64,000 nucleotides of DNA from Thalassotalea sp. LPB0316 (GCF_014898095.1 NZ_CP062946.1:2666001-2730000), one strand, 5' to 3'. Positions 50,612 through 62,759 are shown, numbered from the stretch's first letter. Numbers and translations: made by a program. Notes: generated by a model from the sequence alone, not told the origin.

Positions 50612-53011
50612 TCAATCCCTCAATGATGCATTTAATTCAGTTTTTAAGGTATCTACCACTCGATCTACAACATCGTTGATATCTTTTTCTTCAAGAGTTT
50701 TCTCTACATCTTGCAATGTCATAGCTATGGCTAAACTCTTAAAGCCCGGTTCAATACCTTGACCTTGGTATACATCGAACAAGTTTAGATCAACTAAATA
50801 ATTTCCGCCAACATTTTCAATAAGTTGTAGCACTTTTTTTGCTTCAACCGCTTCTTCTACGATAACAGCGATGTCACGTCGGTTAGCTGGGAATTTCGAA
50901 ATTTCACTCGCCCAAGGTAATTTTCTAGTTAAAATCGGCTCAAGCGCCAATTCAAATACTAGCGTACGACCATTCAAACCAAGCTTGCGCTCAAGTTCTG
51001 GGTGAACAGCACCAATATGGCCTACAAGCTCATCGCCTTTGAAAATGGCGGCCGTTTGCCCTGGGTGCAGCGCATCAATTTCAGCTTTTTCAAAGCGATA
51101 CGCTTCAGCTTCACCGGTGAGTGATAAAATCGCTTCGACATCACCTTTTAAATCGAAGAAATCAACAGGTGCTTTTTCTAATTGATAATGCTCTTGGTTT
51201 TTCGTGCCGCAAATAACACCTGCGATCATGTTATCTTGACGAACGCCATTCTCAGCCGACTCATCAGGAATAAAACGCAAGCCCGACTCAAATAAACGAA
51301 CACGTGATTGCTGACGGTTTTGGTTGTAAGCCACTGATTGTAAGAGACCTGTCCATAACGACAGACGCATTACCGACATTTCTGATGAAATTGGATGAGG
51401 TAATGTCATTACATCAGCATTTGGATGCAATAAGCTCTGAACTTTTGGATCAACGAAGCTGTAGGTAATTGCTTCTTGGAAGCCCCGGTTAACTAACGTT
51501 TGACGAATGCGAGTTAACGGTAACGCCGCTTCTTTGTGTTGACGCATGCTTAGGGTAGCCGTTGGCGAAACATTTGGAATGTTGTTGTAACCAAAAATAC
51601 GGGCAACTTCTTCAATTAAGTCTACTTCAATTGAAATATCGAAGCGGTAAGCCGGTACTTCAACATGCCATGTTTCATTTTCAACGTTAACAGCAAAGCC
51701 TAAACGCTCTAAAATTTCAGTCACTTTAGCGGTTTCAATATGCATTCCAATGCGTTGGTCTAGCTTTTCACGACGTAACACAACATTTTTAACGGCTGGT
51801 ATATGATCGTTCGATACCGCTTCAACAATAGGACCTGCTTCACCACCAACGATCTCTAATAGAAGTGCTGTTGCGCGCTCCATTGCATCGCGTTGTAGTT
51901 GAGGATCAACGCCGCGCTCGTAACGGTGAGATGCATCGGTGTGCAAACCGTATTGACGCGCTTTACCTAAAATAGCTAGTGGCGCGAAGAATGCACTTTC
52001 TAAGAAAATATCTTTAGACTCAGCGTTAACACCTGAGTGTAAACCACCGAAAATACCCGCCATTGCTAATGATTTTTTGCTATCGCTAATCACTAAGGTA
52101 TCTTCTTTTAAGGTCACTTCGTTTTCATCTAATAAGGTTAATTTCTCTTCCTTGTTAGCAAAACGAACGTCAATTGCGCCTTCAATTGCGTTTAAATCAA
52201 ACGCGTGCATTGGGTGGCCAAGCTCTAATAATACGTAGTTAGTGACATCAACAACTGGGTCGATTGAACGAACGCCACAACGGCGAAGCTTTTCAACCAT
52301 CCATAATGGTGTAGTTGCGCTAACATTAATGCCTTTGATCACACGACCTAAATAACGAGGACATGCTTCAGGTGCTGATAAAATAATTTCACGGGTATCA
52401 TCAATCGTTGGTGCTACCGGTGTAATTTCAACTTCACTGACCGCTAGTGAGTTAAGTACACCCACTTCGCGTGCTAAACCTTTAATGCCTAAACAGTCAC
52501 CGCGGTTTGCCGTTAGATCAACGTCAATGGTGTTGTCGTTTAAATCTAAGTATTCACGAATATCTGTGCCAATTGGTGCATCGCTTGGTAATTCAATAAT
52601 GCCGTCAGAGCTTTCCGCTAAGCCCATTTCAGACTCACTACACAGCATACCAAACGACGGTTGACCGCGTAGTTTGGCTTTTTTGATTTTAAAGTTACCC
52701 GGCAGTACCGCGCCGACCATAGCGACAGCAACTTTTAAGCCTTGGCGACAGTTCGCTGCACCACAGACGATATCTAATAACTCACCATCAGTTGATGCAT
52801 CGCCAACGTTTACTTTGGTAACTTGTAACTTGTCAGCATCAGGGTGCTGACCACATTCAACAACTTCACCGACAACAATACCGGTAAATTCACCGGCAAC
52901 GGGGTCAACAGCGTCAACCTCTAGGCCTGCCATGGTGATCTGATGCGCTAATTCGTCAGAAGTGTTCGCAGGGTTTACCCACTCACGTAACCAAGATTCA
53001 CTAAATTTCAT
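50612..53011 (-). CDS. pheT: Phenylalanyl-tRNA synthetase beta subunit
   Basis: A 799-aa subunit: N-terminal tRNA-binding OB domain (about residues 40-150), B3/B4 editing domain (about 210-370), B5 domain, class II-like core and C-terminal FDX-ACB anticodon-binding domain ([18 protein letters not shown] onward). It pairs with PheS to charge tRNA-Phe. It starts 12 bp after pheS. Length is typical. Confidence 0.97.
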   Translation of the reverse strand: MKFSESWLREWVNPANTSDELAHQITMAGLEVDAVDPVAGEFTGIVVGEVVECGQHPDADKLQVTKVNVGDASTDGELLDIVCGAANCRQGLKVAVAMVGAVLPGNFKIKKAKLRGQPSFGMLCSESEMGLAESSDGIIELPSDAPIGTDIREYLDLNDNTIDVDLTANRGDCLGIKGLAREVGVLNSLAVSEVEITPVAPTIDDTREIILSAPEACPRYLGRVIKGINVSATTPLWMVEKLRRCGVRSIDPVVDVTNYVLLELGHPMHAFDLNAIEGAIDVRFANKEEKLTLLDENEVTLKEDTLVISDSKKSLAMAGIFGGLHSGVNAESKDIFLESAFFAPLAILGKARQYGLHTDASHRYERGVDPQLQRDAMERATALLLEIVGGEAGPIVEAVSNDHIPAVKNVVLRREKLDQRIGMHIETAKVTEILERLGFAVNVENETWHVEVPAYRFDISIEVDLIEEVARIFGYNNIPNVSPTATLSMRQHKEAALPLTRIRQTLVNRGFQEAITYSFVDPKVQSLLHPNADVMTLPHPISSEMSVMRLSLWTGLLQSVAYNQNRQQSRVRLFESGLRFIPDESAENGVRQDNMIAGVICGTKNQEHYQLEKAPVDFFDLKGDVEAILSLTGEAEAYRFEKAEIDALHPGQTAAIFKGDELVGHIGAVHPELERKLGLNGRTLVFELALEPILTRKLPWASEISKFPANRRDIAVIVEEAVEAKKVLQLIENVGGNYLVDLNLFDVYQGQGIEPGFKSLAIAMTLQDVEKTLEEKDINDVVDRVVDTLKTELNASLRD

Positions 53012-53023
53012 TATTTGCAGGTC

Positions 53024-54058
<1,035 letters not shown>

Positions 54059-54185
54059 CTAACGATTCTACACAATTAATCAAGTAAAATGTAGAGGAAA
54101 TACGGTTTTTATCAAAAGATTAACGAATTAATTTGGTTAAAGAATGATAATTCTAAATTCCATTACATCTTCTGTGGTGAAACCG

Positions 54186-54194
54186 TGTTAAAAT
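54186..54194 (+). promoter_or_regulatory. Candidate extended -10 promoter of the DUF1456 gene
   Basis: TGTTAAAAT followed by GCGCGCC, about 58 bp before the gene. The same TAAT/AAAT-GCGCGCC context occurs before ttcA. No good -35 is seen. Confidence 0.5.
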
Positions 54195-54251
54195 GCGCGC
54201 CAATTAACTATTTACCTCGCTAATTTAGCCTGATTTAGAGAAACCTTTTAC

Positions 54252-54929
54252 GTGATTAACAACGATATTTTTAGACGCTTGCGTTTTATTCTTAACTATA
54301 ACGACCAACAAATGGTTGATACCTTTGCTCAAGCTGACGCGCTCGTAACAAAACAGCAAGTGAGCGATTGGCTAAAACGAGAAGAAGACGAAGGCTTTGC
54401 TAATTTAGTCGATGTTAAGTTTGCTGAGTTTCTAAATGGCTTAATTAACGTAAAGCGCGGTAAACGCGAAGGCGAGCAAAAACCCGCTGAGAAAAAACTC
54501 AATAACAACCTTATATTATTAAAACTAAAAATTGCCTTTAACTTAAAAGCTGAAGATATTATCGAGCTATTGAGTGCTGCTGGTTTTAAAATGAACAAAG
54601 GCGAGTTGAGTGCATTTTCTCGTAAGCCTGATCACAAGCATTACCGAGAATGTAAGGATCAGGTGATTCGCAACTTACTCAAAGGGCTTGAGCTTAAATA
54701 TCGCACCGATGTTAAGCGACAAGATGTGAAGCCACTTGATAGAAAAGTTCAGCATTCAATGGCTGATAAACAAAAGCAGCAAGCCGTAAAGAAAAACAAA
54801 CCAGCTCAACCGAAAGCGCCAAAAGAAAAGACGCTTTATGTAAACCCAAATGCGAAAAAGCCAGCGACTGACTCGGGTCGCAAAAAGCTTAAACTGCGCT
54901 CTGAAGATATTTGGAAAGATGTAGAGTAA
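54252..54929 (+). CDS. DUF1456 (YehS-like) protein with a basic tail
   Basis: A 225-aa protein with two copies of the DUF1456 fold: residues 1-70 (NDIFRRLRFILNYNDQQMV) and about 83-150 (NNLILLKLKIAFNLKAEDI). The last 60 residues are Lys/Gln/Pro-rich, suggesting nucleic-acid contact. The family has no known activity. It is the only rightward gene between 50 and 59.6 kb and sits with purC between rplT and pheS. Confidence 0.88.
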   Translation: MINNDIFRRLRFILNYNDQQMVDTFAQADALVTKQQVSDWLKREEDEGFANLVDVKFAEFLNGLINVKRGKREGEQKPAEKKLNNNLILLKLKIAFNLKAEDIIELLSAAGFKMNKGELSAFSRKPDHKHYRECKDQVIRNLLKGLELKYRTDVKRQDVKPLDRKVQHSMADKQKQQAVKKNKPAQPKAPKEKTLYVNPNAKKPATDSGRKKLKLRSEDIWKDVE

Positions 54930-54944
54930 ATGCCGTAACGCTTT

Positions 54945-54976
54945 AAGGCTATAACGCATATTTGCATTACAGCCTT
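54945..54976. repeat. Imperfect palindrome sharing the AAGGCTATAACGC motif
   Basis: Arms 54945-54958 and 54963-54976 pair at 12 of 14 positions around TATT. The left arm begins with the 13-mer also found at 50091. It lies between the convergent DUF1456 and purC genes and could act as a weak terminator, though there is no T-tract. Confidence 0.55.
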
Positions 54977-54990
54977 GTAGCCATCACGCT

Positions 54991-56097
54991 TTACAGCTCG
55001 ATGAGCTGATAATCACGTTTTAGAATTTCAATAATTTCAGCTTTTGGATTCGCTGATAATTCAATTTTCTGCCCCGTAATTTTCTCAGCGATATCGGTAT
55101 AGGTTTTAGACACAGCCATCAAAACATCAACAGGTAATGGATTATCATTAGCAAGCGCAGTGCGCTCTGCCATGCGATCTTTGTTCAACAAAATATCGGG
55201 ATCTGGGAAATGATTCAATAATAACTGACGGAAGCCCTCTTTCGAGTTCTCAACCACTTTACCTTGACGGTATGCTTCGCCATCCCAAATACGCGATGAA
55301 TCAGGGGTACCCACTTCATCCATATAGATAAGTTTATCGTTACCTTGGGTATCTTTTACGTAGCCAAATTCAAACTTGGTATCTACGAAGATTTGATCAA
55401 TGTTTGCTAATTGCTCCGATATTAAATCAAAGCCTTGCGTTAGTAATTTTTCGTATAAACCAATATCGTCTGCTGATTTGAAGTTAAACGCTTCGAAGTT
55501 ATCTTCGATGTTTTTGCGCGTAATGTTGACATCATCCGCTTCTGGCACACCCTCAATACCTTTTAAAATACCTTTGGTTGAAGGCGTTTGAAGAAGCTGC
55601 GGTAACTTGCTGTCTCGCGTTAACCCCTCAGGTAGTTCAATACCACAAAATTCACGTTCACCTTTTTCGTATGCTCGCCACATAGAGCCAGTAATATATT
55701 GACGGCAAATTGCTTCAATCATCACAGGTTGCGCTTTTTGTACGATCCAAACAAATGGGTGTGGAATATCGAGAATATGACTATCAGCTAAGCCGTTTTC
55801 TTTAAACAGCTTGAACCAATGGTTTGAAATAGCATTTAGAGCAGCACCTTTACCTGGAACACCTTTTAAGCCACCCTCGCCTTGCCAAATACAATCGAAG
55901 GCAGAAATGCGATCACTGATCACCATAATCGCTAGTGGTGTATCAAGTGGTACGTCGTACCCTTTTTGTTCGATTAAACGACGGCTATCTGCTTCAGTAA
56001 GCCAATAAACACTGCGTACTTTACCGCTATGTACAGGTTTGTCTGTACGAATAGGTAAATCGTTATTAACTGCTAGAACTTGATCTGCAAGACTCAT
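54991..56097 (-). CDS. purC: SAICAR synthetase (phosphoribosylaminoimidazole-succinocarboxamide synthase)
   Basis: A 368-aa ATP-dependent enzyme joining CAIR and aspartate in purine synthesis. [50 protein letters not shown] and FVDTKFEFG are the expected motifs. It is the long form (about 370 aa), not the about 237-aa E. coli type. I prefer the ATG at 56097 over a TTG two codons earlier. It sits downstream of the rplT terminator and appears to be its own transcript. Confidence 0.95.
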   Translation of the reverse strand: MSLADQVLAVNNDLPIRTDKPVHSGKVRSVYWLTEADSRRLIEQKGYDVPLDTPLAIMVISDRISAFDCIWQGEGGLKGVPGKGAALNAISNHWFKLFKENGLADSHILDIPHPFVWIVQKAQPVMIEAICRQYITGSMWRAYEKGEREFCGIELPEGLTRDSKLPQLLQTPSTKGILKGIEGVPEADDVNITRKNIEDNFEAFNFKSADDIGLYEKLLTQGFDLISEQLANIDQIFVDTKFEFGYVKDTQGNDKLIYMDEVGTPDSSRIWDGEAYRQGKVVENSKEGFRQLLLNHFPDPDILLNKDRMAERTALANDNPLPVDVLMAVSKTYTDIAEKITGQKIELSANPKAEIIEILKRDYQLIEL

Positions 56098-56226
56098 ACT
56101 CAACCTTTAAAAAGATATTGATAAAATTTATTGGTTTGATTTTAACAGTAAAGCCAAAACAATAAATTTCAATATTACGGTCTTCGCCGCAATGACGAAT
56201 TTTGAAATAAACTCCGTTTAAAAAGA

Positions 56227-56254
56227 AAAAAGGACGCTAGATGCGTCCTTTTTA
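56227..56254 (-). terminator. Terminator of the thrS-infC-rpmI-rplT operon
   Basis: AAAAAGGACGC (56227-56237) and GCGTCCTTTTT (56244-56254) pair around a 6-nt loop, 16 bp after the rplT stop on the minus strand. It separates rplT from purC. Confidence 0.93.
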
Positions 56255-56269
56255 ATCTTTCAAAGCTGA

Positions 56270-56623
56270 TTATAAAGCCGCTTGTGCTTTTTCAACTAAA
56301 ACAGCAAATGCTGCTTTGTCGTATACAGCGATGTCCGCTAAGATCTTACGATCGATCTCGATAGATGCTTTCTTAAGACCGTTGATGAAACGGCTGTAAG
56401 ATAAACCATTTTGACGAGATGCAGCGTTAATACGAGCAATCCATAATTGACGGAATTGACGTTTACGCTGACGACGGTCACGGTATGCGTATTGACCAGC
56501 TTTAGTTACTGCTTGGAAAGCTACGCGATAAACGCGACTACGAGCACCGTAGTAACCTTTCGCTTGCTTTAAGATCTTCTTGTGAGAACGACGTGCAACT
56601 ACACCGCGTTTTACTCTTGCCAT
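56270..56623 (-). CDS. rplT: 50S ribosomal protein L20
   Basis: A 117-aa, strongly basic ribosomal protein ([20 protein letters not shown]) that starts 50S assembly and, in E. coli, represses rpmI-rplT translation. Length and sequence are standard. It follows rpmI by 18 bp. Confidence 0.98.
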   Translation of the reverse strand: MARVKRGVVARRSHKKILKQAKGYYGARSRVYRVAFQAVTKAGQYAYRDRRQRKRQFRQLWIARINAASRQNGLSYSRFINGLKKASIEIDRKILADIAVYDKAAFAVLVEKAQAAL

Positions 56624-56641
56624 GTGCTAATCTCCTCTTAA

Positions 56642-56839
56642 TTAAGCGTTACGTAGTAATTTATCAACTGCTTTCACATCTGAAGCAGCAACCATGCTTT
56701 TAGCACGTAAGTGACGTTTTACTTTCGTACGACGCTTAGTCAAGATATGACGAAGACCAGCTTGTTTACACTTGTAACCACCAGAAGCGGTTTTCTTAAA
56801 GCGCTTTGCAGCACCTTTGTTAGTTTTCATTTTAGGCAT
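56642..56839 (-). CDS. rpmI: 50S ribosomal protein L35
   Basis: A 65-aa basic ribosomal protein beginning [20 protein letters not shown]. The ATG at 56839 is the true start; the frame runs 19 codons further upstream but that part is not L35. The 148-bp leader between infC and rpmI is where an L20 translational operator lies in E. coli; I did not identify its structure here. Confidence 0.97.
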   Translation of the reverse strand: MPKMKTNKGAAKRFKKTASGGYKCKQAGLRHILTKRRTKVKRHLRAKSMVAASDVKAVDKLLRNA

Positions 56840-56987
56840 GAATAGTACTCCACATTTATGCCGTTTAAGTTTGATAATAAAAGGCGAGCACTTCATTTAA
56901 AGATAAGTGCTACTTGTCGGCCTCAATTACCGGTTCATCGATAAAGTTGGTGAAACGCTTTCGCGAATGCTTTTATAAGACCAAGTA

Positions 56988-57527
56988 TTATCGTTTAACT
57001 GGTGCTAACACCATCACCATTTGACGCCCTTCAACCTTTTTAGGGAAGAACTCAACTTGTGCGATGTCCTCTAGATCATTTTTAACGCGAGTTAATAAGT
57101 CTAGACCCAGTTCTTGGTGAGCCATTTCACGACCTCGGAAACGCAACGTTACCTTAGCCTTGTCGCCACCTTCTAAAAAGCGTCTCAAGTTACGTAATTT
57201 AACTTGGTAATCGCCTTCATCTGTACCAGGACGGAATTTAATTTCCTTAACCTGAATTTGTTTCTGCTTTTTACGCTGTTCTTTTTGTTCCTTTGCTTTT
57301 TCGTAAAGGAACTTGCCGTAATCCATGACACGACAAACTGGAGGTTTTGCAGTTGGGCTAATTTCTACTAAATCAACGCCTGCTGCTTCTGCTTTATCCA
57401 TTGCTTCATTTAATGAAACGATGCCTTCGGCTTCACCATCAATACCAATCAAACGAACTTCTGGTGCTGTAATTAAATCATTTAAACGATGTGCCGGTTC
57501 TTTTTGACCGCCTCTTTGACCTTTAAT
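56988..57527 (-). CDS. infC: Translation initiation factor IF-3, AUU start codon
   Basis: A 179-aa factor that prevents subunit joining and checks the start codon. The start is the rare ATT at 57527: GGAGGAA (57540-57534) lies eight bases upstream, and the product then begins (M)[10 protein letters not shown], parallel to E. coli MKGGKR, which also uses AUU. A TTG at 57542 overlaps the ribosome site and is rejected. The AUU start lets IF-3 repress its own translation. Domains: [15 protein letters not shown] (N) and [20 protein letters not shown] (C). Confidence 0.93.
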   Translation of the reverse strand: MKGQRGGQKEPAHRLNDLITAPEVRLIGIDGEAEGIVSLNEAMDKAEAAGVDLVEISPTAKPPVCRVMDYGKFLYEKAKEQKEQRKKQKQIQVKEIKFRPGTDEGDYQVKLRNLRRFLEGGDKAKVTLRFRGREMAHQELGLDLLTRVKNDLEDIAQVEFFPKKVEGRQMVMVLAPVKR

Positions 57528-57599
57528 AGCCTGTTCCTCCAAAGAACTTTATAAAAATTCAAACGTGACCTATACCACGTTTGCGTTGTATTAATTCGT

Positions 57600-59516
57600 T
57601 TATACTAAAGTGCGGTTAGCGACTTCTTGATTTAACTGTTCGATAAACGCATCTACCGACATCTTACCAAGGTCTTCACCACTACGTGTACGAATAGCGA
57701 TTTCGTTATTTTCCATTTCTTGGCCACCTACGACCAATAAGTATGGAACACGTTTTAAAGTATGCTCGCGAATTTTAAAGCCTATTTTCTCATTTCTCAA
57801 GTCTACTTTTGCTCTAAAGCCATTTTCTTTTAACTTTTTAACAACTTTATCACAATATTCGCTCTGTTTATCGGTGATATTCATCACAACAGCTTGAGTT
57901 GGCGACAACCACGTTGGTAATTTACCCGCGTATTCTTCGATGATAATACCGATGAATCGCTCTAGTGAACCTAAAATCGCGCGGTGGATCATTACTGGCA
58001 CATGACGCTCGCCGTCTTCACCAATGTAGCTTGCATCTAAACGACCCGGTAACGCGAAATCTAGCTGAACTGTACCACATTGCCAGTTACGACCTAAACA
58101 ATCTAATAACGTAAACTCGATTTTAGGGCCGTAGAATGCACCTTCACCCGGTAAGTATTCAAACTCAATACCTAAATCGTTCATCGCATCGGCTAAGCCT
58201 TTTTCAGCTTTATCCCAGATCTCATCTGAGCCAATACGTTTTTCTGGACGCGTAGAAAGTTTGACAAGAATATTTTCAAAGCCAAAGGCTTTGTAGACGT
58301 CGTATACCATTTCGATACACTTAGTCACTTCCGCTTGCACTTGCTCTTCAGTACAGAAAATATGAGCATCGTCTTGCGTAAAGCCGCGAACACGCATTAA
58401 ACCGTGTAACGCACCTGATGGCTCGTTGCGGTGACAACAACCAAACTCAGCCATACGAAGCGGTAAATCGCGGTATGATTTTAAGCCTTGGTTGAAGATT
58501 TGAACATGGCCAGGACAGTTCATCGGCTTAATAGCATATTCACGTTTTTCAGATTCGGTTGTGAACATGTTTTCTGCGTATTTATCCCAGTGGCCAGAGC
58601 GCTCCCACAGCACGCGATCCATCATTAATGGACCTTTTACTTCGTCATAGTCGTATTCGTGTAACTTTTGACGCACAAACTTTTCAAGCTCAGTGTAAAT
58701 TGTCCAACCGTCGTTATGCCAGAACACCATACCCGGTGCTTCTGTTTGCCAGTGGAATAAATCTAATGCTTTACCAATTTTGCGGTGATCGCGTTTTTCA
58801 GCTTCAGCTAAGCGTTGTAAGTAAGCTTTTAATTGCTTTTTATCTGCCCATGCTGTGCCGTAAATACGTTGAAGCATTTTGTTGTCTGAATCACCACGCC
58901 AGTATGCACCTGCTACATTCATTAGTTTGAAGTGATGACAGTGCTTCATGTTTGGCACGTGTGGGCCGCGACACATGTCGATGTATTCTTCGTGGTGATA
59001 TAGCCCTGGACGATCATCTTTATCGATGTTCTCGTCTAAGATTTCCATTTTGTATGGCTCGCCGCGCGACTCAAAGGTATCACGTGCTTCTTGCCAAGAA
59101 ACGGTTTTCTTAACAACTTGATAATTTGTTTTAGCTAACTCAAGCATACGCTTTTCAAGTTTAGCTAAGTCGTCATCGTTTAATGGTTGGTCTAAATCAA
59201 CGTCATAGTAAAAACCGTTGTCGATTGTTGGACCAATCGCCATTTTTACATCAGGGAAAAGTTGCTTAATTGCGTGACCTAATAAGTGAGCACACGAGTG
59301 ACGAATAATCTCTAGACCGTCTTCGTCTTTTGCCGTGATTAATTGCAGTTCACAGTCTTCGGTGATCATTTCACACGCATCTAAGCGCTCACCATTAATG
59401 CGACCAGCTAATGTTGCTTTGGCTAAACCAGGGCCAATATCTGCAGCAACATCCATAATAGAAACTGCGTTGTCAAAAGCGCGTTGACTACCGTCAGGGA
59501 GAGTAATAATAGGCAT
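57600..59516 (-). CDS. thrS: Threonyl-tRNA synthetase
   Basis: A 638-aa class II synthetase. It has an N-terminal TGS domain ([19 protein letters not shown]), an editing domain with [10 protein letters not shown] and CRGPHV, a catalytic core with the zinc cysteine in [10 protein letters not shown] and motif 2 [20 protein letters not shown], and a C-terminal anticodon-binding domain. The ATG at 59516 follows AAGGAA; 13 upstream codons in frame are rejected. It heads the thrS-infC-rpmI-rplT operon. Confidence 0.97.
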   Translation of the reverse strand: MPIITLPDGSQRAFDNAVSIMDVAADIGPGLAKATLAGRINGERLDACEMITEDCELQLITAKDEDGLEIIRHSCAHLLGHAIKQLFPDVKMAIGPTIDNGFYYDVDLDQPLNDDDLAKLEKRMLELAKTNYQVVKKTVSWQEARDTFESRGEPYKMEILDENIDKDDRPGLYHHEEYIDMCRGPHVPNMKHCHHFKLMNVAGAYWRGDSDNKMLQRIYGTAWADKKQLKAYLQRLAEAEKRDHRKIGKALDLFHWQTEAPGMVFWHNDGWTIYTELEKFVRQKLHEYDYDEVKGPLMMDRVLWERSGHWDKYAENMFTTESEKREYAIKPMNCPGHVQIFNQGLKSYRDLPLRMAEFGCCHRNEPSGALHGLMRVRGFTQDDAHIFCTEEQVQAEVTKCIEMVYDVYKAFGFENILVKLSTRPEKRIGSDEIWDKAEKGLADAMNDLGIEFEYLPGEGAFYGPKIEFTLLDCLGRNWQCGTVQLDFALPGRLDASYIGEDGERHVPVMIHRAILGSLERFIGIIIEEYAGKLPTWLSPTQAVVMNITDKQSEYCDKVVKKLKENGFRAKVDLRNEKIGFKIREHTLKRVPYLLVVGGQEMENNEIAIRTRSGEDLGKMSVDAFIEQLNQEVANRTLV

Positions 59517-59673
59517 GAAAATTCCTTTACAGTGGTGACACATACGTAATGCCACATGTTTAATTTTTATTGCTATTGCAATAAGTTAAATAAAATCAAA
59601 TAATCGAACGATTACTTACAATAAACGCGCAATATAGGTGATTTGGCCGGTTAATGCAATGCTCTGGAAAATA

Positions 59674-60333
59674 ATGTCAAAAATTAAGCAAATACAGATA
59701 AAAAGCCTATTGCCATATATTGCGTTTAGCTGGGCTTTAATCAGCGCATTAAGTTACAGCCAAGCTGCAGAGCAGCCATGGAAAACCTACCTAAACAAAA
59801 ACAATATCGCCATCAAATATCGGCCTTATCAGACGACTGAATTACTTGAAATAGATGCCTGTTTAGCAACACGTGGAACGCCACATTTAGCGCTTGAATT
59901 TTTAACATCGCCAGCGCACATCATAAACTGGCTAGACAATGTCGAAAGCATTGAGTTAATCGAGCAGATCACACCATCGCGCAACATTTTAACCACGACA
60001 TTCAATGGCATACTGCTAGTTAAACCGCGGCAAGCTTTTGTGTATTCAAAGATTTGGGTTGAAGACAGCGGTACAATTATTATTGAACAACGCGATGCGG
60101 GTAAGCAATACTCAGCAAATAAAGGCTATATAAGAGTCAAATTGATAAAAGCTCAATGGTTGATAACGCCAGAAAATAAAAGCGAGATTAATGTGTGTTA
60201 TCGCGTGGTTGCAGATCCCCAAGGTAAAATTCCTCAGTGGCTTGCTGGGCGCGCGGCACTGAGCTCTATCAGTAAAACGTTAAGTAATGTGCAAAAGCAG
60301 TTCAAGCCAGTCATTAATCCAAACCATCATTAA
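59674..60333 (+). CDS. Exported START-like lipid-binding-fold protein
   Basis: A 219-aa protein with a signal peptide (hydrophobic LLPYIAFSWALISALSYSQA, likely cut after QAA). The mature domain resembles the START/SRPBCC fold: ELLEIDACLATRG, AHIINWLDNVESIELIE, and a C-terminal helix GRAALSSISKTLSNVQKQF. It may bind a hydrophobic ligand in the periplasm; the function is unknown. I choose the ATG at 59674; earlier starts from 59638 would lengthen the signal. It is divergent from thrS. Confidence 0.8.
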   Translation: MSKIKQIQIKSLLPYIAFSWALISALSYSQAAEQPWKTYLNKNNIAIKYRPYQTTELLEIDACLATRGTPHLALEFLTSPAHIINWLDNVESIELIEQITPSRNILTTTFNGILLVKPRQAFVYSKIWVEDSGTIIIEQRDAGKQYSANKGYIRVKLIKAQWLITPENKSEINVCYRVVADPQGKIPQWLAGRAALSSISKTLSNVQKQFKPVINPNHH

Positions 60334-60399
60334 CGGAGCCTGCATTGCGCTAGTTATTCACTATACTTGTAAGTAATAGATTCGGGACGGGGCGAACTC

Positions 60400-61278
60400 A
60401 TGTGGAAACTCATTGCTGACATTATTGCAAAAAATAACCAACAGCCATTTGAAGATGCTCAGCATACGATGTTATCGAGTGGAGGTGAAAATCGCCTCGC
60501 CTATAAATTTTTTAATCAACATCAAGCGTATTTTGTTAAGCTCGCACCAAAGCACAAACTAGATCAGCTAACTGCGGAAGTCGATTGTTTAGCGCACTTA
60601 CGCGAAATTAATCGCGAATTAATTCCCAAGGTTATTGGCATCGACGTTACATTAGATAAAAGCTTTTTGGTACTGCCATGGCTCGACTTTACTCAACCGA
60701 GCGATGACAACTGGTATCAACTTGGGATTGCACTGGCAAAGCTCCACAAAAATTCGAGTAACGGTCAATTTGGCTGGGATCAAGACAATTTTATTGGCGA
60801 TACCCTACAACCGAATCAATGGAGCAGTAATTGGAGTACGTTTTTTGCTGAGAAACGAATAAGTTGGCAGCTACAACTACTGAGTGAAAAATCAGTGAAT
60901 TTCGGCGATATCGATTACCTATCGCAAGTGTGCCACGATCTACTTTGCCACCATAAAGTTTCGCCATCCTTAGTTCATGGTGACCTGTGGCATGGCAATG
61001 TCGGTTTCGTCGATGGTCAACCCTTAATGTTCGATCCCGCTTGTTATTTTGCAGATCGCGAAGTTGATATCGCGATGACAGAACTATTTGGTAGTTTTCC
61101 TGATGCTTTTTACCAAGGCTATCAACAGACACTACCGCTTGATGAGGGCTTTGAGCAACGCAAACACCTCTACAACCTCTATCACGTACTTAATCACGCC
61201 AATATGTTTGGTGGTATTTATATCAAGCAAGCTCAAGCACTATTGCAACGCATCATCGCGCAACACGAAAATTTATAA
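60400..61278 (+). CDS. Fructosamine kinase family protein
   Basis: A 292-aa kinase of the fructosamine-3-kinase fold, thought to repair glycated protein amines by phosphorylating the sugar. The ATP-lysine region is FVKLAPKHKLDQLTAEVDCL, the catalytic loop LVHGDLWHGNVGF, and the metal-binding DPACYFADREVDIAMTELFG. Length is typical. It stands 66 bp after the START-like gene on the same strand. Confidence 0.93.
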   Translation: MWKLIADIIAKNNQQPFEDAQHTMLSSGGENRLAYKFFNQHQAYFVKLAPKHKLDQLTAEVDCLAHLREINRELIPKVIGIDVTLDKSFLVLPWLDFTQPSDDNWYQLGIALAKLHKNSSNGQFGWDQDNFIGDTLQPNQWSSNWSTFFAEKRISWQLQLLSEKSVNFGDIDYLSQVCHDLLCHHKVSPSLVHGDLWHGNVGFVDGQPLMFDPACYFADREVDIAMTELFGSFPDAFYQGYQQTLPLDEGFEQRKHLYNLYHVLNHANMFGGIYIKQAQALLQRIIAQHENL

Positions 61279-61397
61279 CTTTTTTAGTTGAGATTATAAC
61301 CGCTTAGTGGATTGTTGCCTTCTGCCACTAGCACTATAGCTAAAACCCGCCATACTTAATGTTACCAAGCCTTTTTGTAGCAAATTAAGGAGGCTGT

Positions 61398-61604
61398 ATG
61401 TCTCTCTCGATAAAAGAAAAGCGGGTCGAATGCCCTCATTGTGGGCATCACTTATTTTTGTCACTCGATCCAAGCGCTGGTGATCAAGACTATTACGAAA
61501 GCTGCCCTGCGTGTTGTTGTGATATTCATCTCAATATGCACATCGACGAATACCACCAAAAAATTCAACTAGCCATTGATGCCGATGACGAACAAGTGTT
61601 TTAA
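61398..61604 (+). CDS. CPXCG-motif cysteine-rich protein
   Basis: A 68-aa soluble protein with two cysteine knuckles, CPHCG (residues 12-16) and CPACCCD about 25 residues later, probably a zinc ribbon. The acidic C-terminus is typical of this small family, whose role is unknown. AAGGAGG lies just upstream of the ATG at 61398, a strong ribosome site. Confidence 0.9.
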   Translation: MSLSIKEKRVECPHCGHHLFLSLDPSAGDQDYYESCPACCCDIHLNMHIDEYHQKIQLAIDADDEQVF

Positions 61605-61634
61605 GCATGCCTTCGAGTGTTTTGCAGATCAATC

Positions 61635-62119
61635 GTTATACCCGAGCAGTCGGGGATCTTAGAGATTAAGCGTCATACCCGAACAGTCGGGGATCTTACT
61701 GATTAAGCGTTATACCCGAGCAGTTGGGTATCTCATCAATTCATCGGCATTACATTAATACGTGAGATTACCGCATCCGCGGTAATGACGGTGGTGTAAT
61801 ACTCCGCGGTAATGACGGTGGTGTAATGCTCCGCGGTAATGACAGCTTCAGTGTACTGTGTCATACCAGAACAGTCGGGTATCTCAGGGATTAAGCGTCA
61901 TACTCGAGTAGTCGGGTATCTCATCAATTCATCGGCATTATCTAAATAAATGAGATTACCGCATACGCGGTAATGACGGTGGTGTTATATTCCGCGGTAA
62001 TGACGGTGTCAGGGTACTGTGTCATACCCGAACAGTCAGGTATCTCAGAGATTAAGCGTCATACCCGAGCAATCGGGTATCTTCAGAATAAGCGTCATAC
62101 CCGAGCAGTCGGGTATCTA
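61635..62119. repeat. Cluster of REP-like palindromic repeats
   Basis: Two palindromic unit types are interleaved. Type A has the core ATACCCGA-GCAG-TCGGGTAT, with copies near 61635, 61671, 61708, 61861, 61896, 62021, 62057 and 62093. Type B has CCGCGGTAATGACGG, with copies near 61764, 61801, 61828, 61951 and 61989; the longer B copies begin GAGATTACCGCAT. A block from about 61708 to 61860 is repeated, diverged, from 61896 to 62020. No coding frame is supported across this 537-bp gap between the CPXCG gene and ribE. Confidence 0.88.
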
Positions 62120-62141
62120 ACAGATCAAGTGTCTGAACTAG

Positions 62142-62759
62142 CTATTTCAGTTTTAACTTTTTAACCGTTTCAACTATCGTCATGGTTTGTTGATCACACT
62201 CAATATTGACTTTGTCGTTCACTTGCAACAGTCCAATATTCGTGCGACTTAATGTTTCAGGAATTAAGTGCACAGTAAAACAGTTTTCTGCTACTGCGCC
62301 TAACGTAAGACTACAGCCATTAATTGAAATAAATCCTTTACTAAATAGGTATTCTTGCCACTCTTTGCCAATTTCGAAGGTAATTGCACAATTCTCAGGT
62401 GTTTTTTCAATATTAACAACAATAGCTTGGCAGTGAATATGGCCACTTACCATATGCCCACCGATTTCATCACCTGCTTTTAATGAGCGTTCTAAATTGA
62501 CAAAATCACCTTGTTTAATCGCCCCTAAGTTAGTCACTCTCAGCGTTTCATCGATTACATCAAACTCAATAGTGCCATGTTCGTTATCAAGTTGGCTAAA
62601 CGTTACCGCAGTTAAGCAAACACCATTAATCGCAACACTTGCTCCGATTTCTAACCCCATTAATTCATTTACTTGACACTTAATTGTTAAGTGCATGAGT
62701 TGATTTTGAATTTTTATCGCAAAAACTTCAGCTTTCGATTGTACTATACCGGTAAACAT
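62142..62759 (-). CDS. ribE: Riboflavin synthase alpha chain
   Basis: A 205-aa enzyme that dismutates two 6,7-dimethyl-8-ribityllumazines to riboflavin. It has two lumazine-binding repeats, the first beginning MFTGIVQSKAEV with NGVCLTAV and the second GHMVSGHIHCQAIV with INGCSLTLG. It is also called ribC in some genomes. It is divergent from a NorM-type gene, an arrangement recalled from Vibrio and Shewanella relatives. No FMN riboswitch is expected or seen in the 52-bp spacer. Confidence 0.96.
   Translation of the reverse strand: MFTGIVQSKAEVFAIKIQNQLMHLTIKCQVNELMGLEIGASVAINGVCLTAVTFSQLDNEHGTIEFDVIDETLRVTNLGAIKQGDFVNLERSLKAGDEIGGHMVSGHIHCQAIVVNIEKTPENCAITFEIGKEWQEYLFSKGFISINGCSLTLGAVAENCFTVHLIPETLSRTNIGLLQVNDKVNIECDQQTMTIVETVKKLKLK

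Noticed and set aside
57528..57542. TTG at 57542 as the infC start
   Set aside because: It would place the start within the GGAGG site itself; the ATT at 57527 has the correct spacing and matches the known AUU start of infC.
61635..62119. Repeat cluster considered as a CRISPR array
   Set aside because: Repeats are palindromic, imperfect, of two types and not separated by unique spacers of constant length; no cas genes in the window.
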